Below are positions 46,001 to 56,300 of a DNA stretch of 64,000 nucleotides, in pieces. The stretch spans positions 44,518,022 to 44,582,021 of the forward strand of contig NC_052507.1 of NCBI RefSeq assembly GCF_014356525.2, written 5' to 3'. The first letter of the stretch is position 1, and every line of letters starts with the position of its first letter. The DNA comes from Nilaparvata lugens (taxonomy: Eukaryota > Arthropoda > Insecta > Hemiptera > Delphacidae). The notes beneath the pieces were generated by a model, which did no database searches, had not been told where the DNA came from, and saw only the letters and a list, made by a program, of their open reading frames with translations. Position numbers and translations under genes: made by a program.

Positions 46001-48231
46001 CAGTCTAAAGAATATTTTTGTATTCCAGATAAATTCAATCAATCAATTAGAAAAGTTCAACTTCAATTCATGCAGAAGTCTTCAATAATATGATATTGCT
46101 ACCGGCACTGAAACATTTAAAATAGAACTGATGTAGTTGGGCATGATATTATATTTTATTCATTTTTGAGAAATCCACATATATTTAATGAGCATCCAAA
46201 TCCCAATTGCTTGTCTTTTAATATTTTCAATAAAAGTTTCTGTAAGAAAAGAGATTTGGAATAATACACACTGCACTCAGTACCGATTCTTGAAAACAAT
46301 GATGAATATAGTAAAGTTCGTGAAGTAGGGAAACTGCCGTGAGTCTTCAAATGATAATATTTATATACGAACTTTATGTGTTCATGCACAGAGTTTTGAA
46401 ATCAGACACTTTTTTATTTTTATAGTTTGTAAATTGAGATATTGTCAACAAAAACCCGATTTTTTCTTTCAACAGAACTCACCCAGATATAAAATGCCAG
46501 CCAAATCCAATTTCTCATTGTGTCCAAGACTAGTGATGATGGCGAAATTGTCATCAACCATAAGCGTGTGTTGCTTGGGACTGGGTCTACCAATGGTGAC
46601 GGCGTGCCACCTGTTGTCATTGAGGCTGCTGCGAGCATTGTCACGCACCCTGACAGGGCCATCACCCAGGTTGAAAATGTACTGCAAATGGCCATTGACC
46701 AGCTCAATCGCCACGAAATCCTGTTCTCTGCCAGCGTTGTATAGAATCAGTCCACTCGACTCCCTAGTTTTGAACTGGAAGTAGATGTTGGTTGAGGAGT
46801 ATGCTTTGAGGACGGGCAGCCCAACGAATGTGTGCTTGGATTTGAACGTGACAGGGTTGTGCACCAGCTGATTGTCCCTTTTGCCGAATGTGGCTGTCAC
46901 GTAGATCTGTGGCCTGAAATAGGAACCTGAAACATCAGAAGGGGAATTTGATGAAATGCTGGCATCGATTTTACTAATTATTTGTCATTTAAATTTCCCT
47001 ACTTTTCCAAATAAGATTTATTTTCAATATATATAATTATTAATAGTACCGTAATAGAGTGGTGAAACTTAATTAAATTATATTCTCACAAAAACCTTAT
47101 CATTTTTACAAGAGTTCCGTTCTCTTGTTTGGCTGTACAATGAATTGATAAATAATAAATTTATTAAGACTTGCGTATATCCAATATGTCACAGTGTAGT
47201 GATATATGATATTTGATACTACGTTATGGATTCCATATATTTTGAATTATTAACTTTTTGGTGAGGGGTACTCTCAAAATTATCTGGAATTTCTAAATAC
47301 GCTTTTTAAATTAGTAATAGTTTTTATTTAACGTTAACTATTTCATTTACTCACTTAAAAATGACATTGATATGTTGGAAGATGTTGTGAATAAAAGTTT
47401 TTGAAAAAAGGATAGTCCTACTTACATTTTTCATTTCCAGATATTTTGAATTATATCCACTACTATCAATTTGTCATCTTTTGAACAATATATAGGTAAA
47501 ATTTATGAAAGAAAGAATCCCTTTATAAACATATAACATTCTGTAGCTAAACTGATAAATTTGTACTGTATTTATAGGAAAATTGAGAATTTTATTTTTA
47601 AAAGCCTCAAGATTGTAAGACAGAATTCGATGGCTTTTGATAAGCATAAAATAGGATATTATTCACACTAGAGATGAAGCCTTATAATAATAATAAATTA
47701 TACATTTATGGAACTCAGATATAGAATATTCATATTCTTTTTGAAGATTGATTCCAAATTATCCTTGAATTTTAATGTTGTGTTTTCAATTTCAATTTCA
47801 ATTTATTTATTTACACACACACACACACACACACACATAAGATACATCAATATGAAATAAAAATTAAATACATCAATAAAAAAACAATACAGTATAAAAT
47901 AAATGACATAAATATGAGAACACATTACAATATTAGAAGGCAATTATAAATGTTATGTGGTGAAGAAGGGTAGAGGATCTAAAGTTCTTCCAACTATGGC
48001 TATCCATGTCATAGGAAGGCTTTTGATCCTTGTGAATCAATGTTTTGTGAATCAATTCTAATTATTTTTATTAAAAATGTAAATTCGATTTAAATCGAAT
48101 TGGATTGAAATGAGAATTGAACATCAATGAGAATGATGTATTTTGTTTTTTACTTGTATTGATTTTATTATTTTGAAAATAATAAAGAAAGACGCATTCA
48201 TGTACATTTTGATGTATGTTTTGAATAAAGA

Positions 48232-48262
<31 letters not shown>

Positions 48263-51200
48263 CACTAAAAGAGGTGAATTTGAAACTGTTATATAGCTGT
48301 TACAACTGAGAATATCCTATTTCATCTGATTTCAAACCGTCAATTCATAAATTTAGAATGTAATAACAAATTTATTCTCTATAAATAATACGTACAGTAT
48401 AAGGATCTATTCTCACCTTTTTGACTAGGGGTGCCGACAGCAGCTCTAGCCATTTCTATGTAATTATGGCCATTGAATGTGAACTGCTGCATGGAGCCGA
48501 CGAAGCTGGCCGGTTGGATGAGGCCGAGGTTGTTGCCGAACGAGAGCGCCTCCTCGTTGTGAGGAAAGCCTCCCACGTGCAGCAACTGCAGCTCCAGAGT
48601 ACTCTGTTTCCCTAGAACTGTTTCCACTGCAAAACATCAATCCCAATTTAAAAATCTTATCTTGACCAAAACTTCAAGGTAATTCAATAAATTGCTAGAA
48701 AATAACGAATTTGCAATATTGTAAAATTTATATATGAAATTATTTCACAATGGAACTTCTATTCGATTGATTCAACTCTTCTCTTATCCTTCTCAATTGT
48801 TACTTTTGTATTGATTACTTTCCTATTATATTTTATATTAGCATATGAAATTAGTTCACAATGGAAAAGTGGTTGCTATTAGATTAATTCAACTTTTTTT
48901 TGCTATCCAGATTGCACTTTGAAATCATTATGATATCGTAATCGTGATTCACAATGTTACTTTTTACAATGAAGAATATCAACACTATACAGTACACTTG
49001 TCATATTGTCCTTGTATTGTCCATCATGAATAACTTATAACCTTCAACTGCAAATCAACTACACAGTATACTTGTCATATGATGCATAACTTATTATAAC
49101 CTTCTTCAAATGTAATTGTCTTCAACGTTGAGAATTGCATTAATCTTTTCAAATAAAATAACCAAGAATATATTTGATAAGATGAATTTAATTTTTTCTA
49201 GTTCCCTTCATTCAAGAAAATAATGATCAGGTACCGCACCGTATTCATGGAAGGAGTACAGTGAGGAATTTATTATTTATTGCCATTCAGAATATTTCCG
49301 CAACTATCTATATTTTCTAGAGTATGAATAACTGGAATACTATTTCACGATAAAAGACAATTGAAAATCAGTGAATAGTTAACAACAATACTGCTCCAAC
49401 TTCCAATTAAAGAGAGACCTTAACACAGAGATATAAGCTCCTACAGGAGAGTTTCTACTATGTGGACTGAAAAATAAAATTCCGTTGTATATAACTTGAG
49501 TCATTAAAATCTATTTCAGATGGTTAAATGAATCAATAAAAATTATCGAGCAGCATTTTCCTATTGAAATATCCTTATTCAAAATATACTAAAAAACGCA
49601 TTCTATCTACCTCTAGTTGGAACTTCATCATCAACTTGCAGATTTAGATTACTGGCTCTTCGTGAAAAGATAACAGTATGCCATTGGTTGTCATTTAGGC
49701 CTTGACCAGCTGTCATAGTCTGAAATAAAAAATATATTCAATTTTCATGTAGACCCAATACAACAAACAAATAGAAAATTATACATGTGAAATCAACACT
49801 TTATAAATGGTATAACATTAGATTTATATTAATATAAGTTTCATTTTCAGAAAAAAAAAACAATAAGCTACCATTTAGGTTGCGTAAAATCCTTTTTTGT
49901 CAATTCAAGTCAAACTATAAATTAGAACTTAAAATATCTTCTGAAATGGTATGCCCAAAGCTCCACCTGAACCTTTCTTTAAAAAAAGATCCTGTTTTAA
50001 TAAATAACTTTTTTCCATCGTTATTATTTGGTACATAATACATGGTTATTATTTGATAGCATGCATGTATCATAAAAGGCCTAAATGTAAATCCAGTGTT
50101 CAATTTATCAAATTCATTCATTAAGTTCAATTCATAATTATTATTCATAAACATAATTATATTCAATATAGACTAAGTTGTAGAAAATAAGCCCTTTTCC
50201 GCAAAATTGAAATTTTAAATAAAAAAAAACATGAATTTTACAATCGGGATATCCATTGACTCTCAAGATTGAAAATAAAATTAATTTTGAAATTGCGATT
50301 TGTTTGTCTCACCTTCTCTTTGTCTCCTATTCGAATGATCATTTTGACTCGACCCGAGTCGAGCATCATCTGCAGTCGATCTGGAGATTGTTCACTTCTG
50401 GTGCTCAGTAACAATCCGATCGGTCGTTTTGTTCTGAAGCGAAAAGTAATGTCTTCGGTTTGAGTTTTGATCAGATCTATCAAGTGAATTGCCATGTACT
50501 GAGAGCCGTTGTAACTCAGCGTTGTCGCCTCTGTGGAAAAGAAAATTGTTGTAATAGCAAAATACAGTGATTATTGCAGTGTGGGCATATAACAAATTAG
50601 TTTAGTACCCACGAATTACGAACAAAATTATCATGAAGCTCTCTAATAAGAATTTGTGGAAATACTGTCATTTTCCAATTTGAAATATTCTCTCAACATC
50701 CCTCCCATTATCTATGCACAAGCTATCATCAGCAAATATTTATTATTTTGAAAACTCATTGAGATGTAAAACTTACCTTTTCCGCAGGTTGGTCCTGTGA
50801 AACTAGAACTTGAACAATCACAGATGAACCTATTCCAGCCTTCAGAACAAGATCCCGAATTCATACAAGGTTGCGAATCACACTGTGGGCCCAATCTGTG
50901 ACACGCCGGCTGAATCGAACCTGTAACTCAGCATACATGAATTAAAATGCTGTATGAAAATGTTCAATAACTTCAAAACATAGATGATGTGGATTTGAAA
51001 ATATCGCTTTTATTCACCTTAATATGGAGAAATTCCACTATATATCTTTTCATAATGTAAATTCAACGACTATTTTTCATTTATAAATATTCAGGATTCA
51101 TCCATTTACAGGATTTCACGTTCTCAGCATGTTATAATGTAATCTTAACTTCAAGATAAGAGTGCTCTCTATATTAATATTAGTGTAAATCAAATTCCTC

Positions 51201-53293
51201 AACAACTACTTCATTGTATCAATCAATTATTTCTTCTTCATTTCATTAACATCTGACTAGCTTTCTGATCAATTGATTAGAAACTACGCAAGAAGTTTTC
51301 ATAAAGCAAGTAATAGGTAGGCTTACTTGACTAATTGCCTCAAAAATACTATATTTAGGTGATTTCAAATATTTTTTTCATTTTTCCTAAAAGATAGCAG
51401 ACTACGAGATATGAATTAGACTATTCATATTGAATTCCATGTGACAACAATGTGCTACATGACAAATTGAAATAGAGTTGGTTTGATAATTTATATTAAA
51501 GAAAATGCTCAGAACCACTTTTACAGTATAATAGGCCTTTATAATAGACTTACAGTATTAATAATAATTAGTTGCTGAGCAATGATAGATTGCTGAAACA
51601 TCTTACGTTCATTTAACAATACCGTATCCAAAATGCAACAATGTAATTCACCAGAATCCTGTTGCCTTGCATAATCAGCAATGTCAAGAGCATTGTCATT
51701 GATGGCGAAGTCCCTCATACAACCGACGTAGCCTTGCTGCAACACAGCCGACCACAGAGCAGGAGGCACTTGCTGGTGAAGAGGCCCCAGTCCTCCCACG
51801 TACAGCCCACCCTCCAGGTCCAGTTGGATTGAGTCACCTTCAACACACATTCACAATATTATTGTTACAGTTGATATTGAAAATCATGTTTTGAACTATT
51901 TCAGACCCAATACAATCAAATAATGTTTTTCATCAATAACTGATATTTTAATTTCAGCCCTTTAAAGTGAAAAAGGTCCAGATTATTGAAGAGAATTGAG
52001 CGGTTGATTTATAGTTACCTGCATAATTTTATTCCAATAGCATTGGTTGAATTGTAGGAAAGTGGAATAAACAATGTTATCTGTTGCACATAATAATTGT
52101 GGAACTCACAACATAATTTTCATTTCAGATAGAGAAATTTCACAACATGTCTGCGTCTAGTGTGAATTCGAATTGTAGAATTCTTGCATACAATAATGCT
52201 TTTTGAAAAACCATTGGCGAGGTGACTCCCCTGAGATCACGCGAGATGAACTTTTATATAGTTCTATGGAAAGGAGTGTTGCATCTTCTTCAGTAATATG
52301 ATAAATGGTCCAGTCATGAGTTTGTTTAGCATTAGTTTATTTCTCACATTATGTAAAAGTATCACGAACTAGACATAGACATAAAATATTTCGATATCGT
52401 AACTTGCAGATAATTATTTTCTTTCATAAAATGAATGCATCGCTTTATATTGGGGAATTAGCCAGTTATAGAAGATTTAGGTTATCACAAGGATTTTACA
52501 GGATTTTGATTTTTATAATTACAATTATAATATTATATAAAAAAATATAAGAAAATACGAACGTGATAATCTTTGTGATTTTGTTCGATTAATATATTCA
52601 AGGAGAATTTATCTTGTGTCGAGCATGGAAATTGAGGTGCCTACCATATACTAGAAAAGCAACCGGTATCCTCCGATTTCCCTTCGATTGCTTTTTATTT
52701 ACCTAAAGATTGTTCATTCACAAAAAAGAAGATTGAAATTAGAGCGGCTTAAGGGCAGCCGACTGAACCAAAACGATACCTACTTTATCGGTACAGTAAT
52801 TGATAAAACTAATATTAATATTATAAGTAAACCTCTCATGTTGATTGAGTTGATTCAGTAGGGTAAGGTGAAGTATAGGCTGTCCAATGAAGCTTAGTTG
52901 GCCAATCATCGATGAACATATCAATCTCAATATACAATATCAATAATATTTGGATAGTAACTCTTATCAAATTTCCATCTAGCTGTTAAACCTGTTGTCA
53001 ATATTGCAGTAGCTGAAGTTTTCGTGGTGGTTTACAGCATTTAATTTTAGATTTTTGTTTTAAACATTTTTTTTCAAAATTAAACTAAAATGAGTAAATT
53101 TAATAGGTTTTAATGAAATAGAATTTCGTTGGAGAATGTACTTGATCTATAACAAGTATATATATATATAAAGTAAAAGTATATATTTATTTATATTTAT
53201 ATATAATTTTGTACTGATGCTTTACCGACTGCAGCCAAGCCAAGCCAGGCAAACCGTTATTCACAAAAATAACGTTACAATATACGTATATAT

Positions 53294-53355
<62 letters not shown>

Positions 53356-56300
53356 GTCGGTAAAGCATGAGTACAAAAAAATTATATGATTCTGGTTGTG
53401 GTTCTTAGAATACAACTTAGACAAAATTCTTATAGACTCGCTCAGGAGCTCCCGCAATTCACTGCTCTTGTACAATTTATATAAATCTCTGGAACGTATT
53501 ATTTCCAAAGATCAATGCTAAATATCACTGACTAAACCAACTTATTCGGTGAAGAATAAAGCCGGATGGTAGTTTTCTTAATATTTCAATACTGATAATT
53601 CTATAAATAAATATGAGATTGGTCATGCATGGAAGTGGAGAAATAAATAAAGGGTACACCATAAAAAACTTGATACATATATTGTACAATAAAATATTAG
53701 CGACCAAATAAATGTAGAAATATATATAGAGCAACAAGCAAATGTAATAAAAATAAGAACAAATACGGTATATCAAAAATAAAATATCACAGATTGGCTC
53801 ACTACTTTTTAGTTCTTTAGCACGAAACGTTACCATGTGCTTTTAAATCATTAATCGTATGCATTTATCTTCATGCAGCTCAGGTATCGACTTGCTGCTG
53901 CTTTTCGATTTAAAAAATCTCACTATTATCTCCTTTCCAAAAATAATAAAATATAATCAATTGATAAATCATAAATATATTAATATATAGATCTCAGTAT
54001 ATTTCTCAATATATATATATCTCTCAGGGCTTGAGGTTCGGCCTCTGGTGAAATCATATAAATCAATTTATCCAGTGAACAAGAGCTACATTTATATCTC
54101 TATAATTCGCTAACAAAATTAATGATTGAGTGAGGATAATCTGTGTATCCTTGGACATATGCATTTCATATAATTCATTTAACTAGTAATATATGTTTCT
54201 TGTACCTTCTAAGACTTGCGCAAGTTTTATAATAATTTTTAATATTTATAACCTTTTCGACGAGCTAGCTTTTTATTTTGTTTCACTTGAAGCAGTGAGG
54301 GCGCCGTAACTTTATATATTTCGATAATTTATCATTCACGTGCTGAATTTTCACAAGACGATGGTGGCGATCCAAATTTCCTGGTCGTCCTGGAGTTTTG
54401 GTGGCTGAAGTCGTCTTCTCCAAGGGAATAAATAAATATCCAATGACTTATGCTTTAATACAGCATCACTAAGTCTTATAAAAAATTAATTAATGAATTT
54501 ATATTTTAAGTCTTTCAAAAGTACAATTTAACAAAGGGACTTGTGCTCTATAAAATTTAGTGTCGTTCCATGGTGGCATCTGGCAGGCAAGTGGGGAAGT
54601 CCTGCCCTTATTTTCTACAATCCTATTTCCGACTTACAAATTTGCATACATTTAAATATTCCACTACTACACCATTAAAAGGATCAAATAGTCCGTGCCA
54701 ATCTGCTAAATTATTACCTATATCCTAGGTATAATATTTTATAATTACTCGGACCATATCCAATACATAAACTGAGTAGTGATAATTTATAAATTCTTAT
54801 CATTTATAAAAATATTTATATATTCATTTGAATCGGCTCTCTATTGCGCCCATCAATTACTGTAATTTGATTGGTTCATGCAAATTCACTAATGTATCCA
54901 TGCGCCTATGTCTATCCTACTTCCTTAATATTTTATTTATTTATTTTGGTGTATTTGTTCATGCTCATTACAGATAATAAATATTTTTGAATGTTATAAG
55001 TTGTTTTTCCCTCTATAACTAATAGCCATGTGTTTTCCAAATCCTCTAGTTGAATACTATTTGTTTACAACAAATTTTTGCCAAGGTGTCTGGCTAGATT
55101 TCACATTATACGGCTTGATTGATTATTAGGTCGCCGATTGGTAGGTGTTTAAGCCTAACCTCAAAATTTCCAATACTTTATATAATATAATAAATAGCAA
55201 ATAAAATTCTTCTCTAATCGGCTGTTCTAATTTTAGCCATGGTACCCATTATTATCTAATCTTTCATTTGTTGTTATCACATTTGGCGATAATAGAATAG
55301 CTGTTTGCTTCAGACCTATAAAATTCTTTCAATTAGCGATTTTGCTTGCTTATTGAATTTTTGTACGTTACAATATATATATATATCAGTTATAGTTGAA
55401 CTAAAATTGACCTGGAGTGCTGAAGTCAGCGGTATTGCCATCGACCATGAGGCGACCGTCCTTGCCGTTCCTGGTCAGCAGTATCTCGTGCCACATACCA
55501 TCATCAATGCGGCGCATCGTGGCCTTCACCTTCACTGCGCCCGACCCGAGGTCCAGGTGCAAATACAAATGCCCACTCATCAGCTCCAATGCAAACATGT
55601 CCGCCTGCAAACCAATGCAATTGAACGAATAATACACTGTTACAATTTAAATAGAATTGGAAATTGAAATATTCGTATACCAAGCTCTGATTGAAGATAG
55701 AAAATTTTTTATCGTCAATTAATTCATCAATTACAATTGTTAGGCTGTTACAATACTTCAATAGAATTGGAATTCGAAATACTGTGTTCATATGAATATG
55801 GTATTCGTATGATGTGCTCTAATCAAAGCTGGAAAGAAGAATTTTGTTGTGAATAAAGATTTGTGAATTAATTCATAAATATTTGAATAATAATTGGAAA
55901 TCATAAAAATATATTTTCAGGAGAGAACAAGATGCTGAGATTGAATAATAGATAAGTTCTTGCAAATTTCAGTAACTTTCCATTCCTTCTATGAGTATTT
56001 CATATTAATGGGATCCTAAACTGATAATAGTAGAATTAATAGCAATACTTAAAGCATATGCCGTCACCAAACCATAGCTCATATTTTTCACCTTCAAACA
56101 CAGCACAGCTTTTATATCTTTCACCCACAAACAAAGATGAAGTCCTATTCATCATTAAAAGTATGAAATCAAAACATTGTAGAGGTTATGATGGTCTATC
56201 AATGAATAAATGGGCTTATTTCTCCTCTAGTCGACATAATTAATTCAATGCTGGAACAGGGAGTTTTCCCAGATCGCCTTTAAGTCTCCAAGGTCACCCC

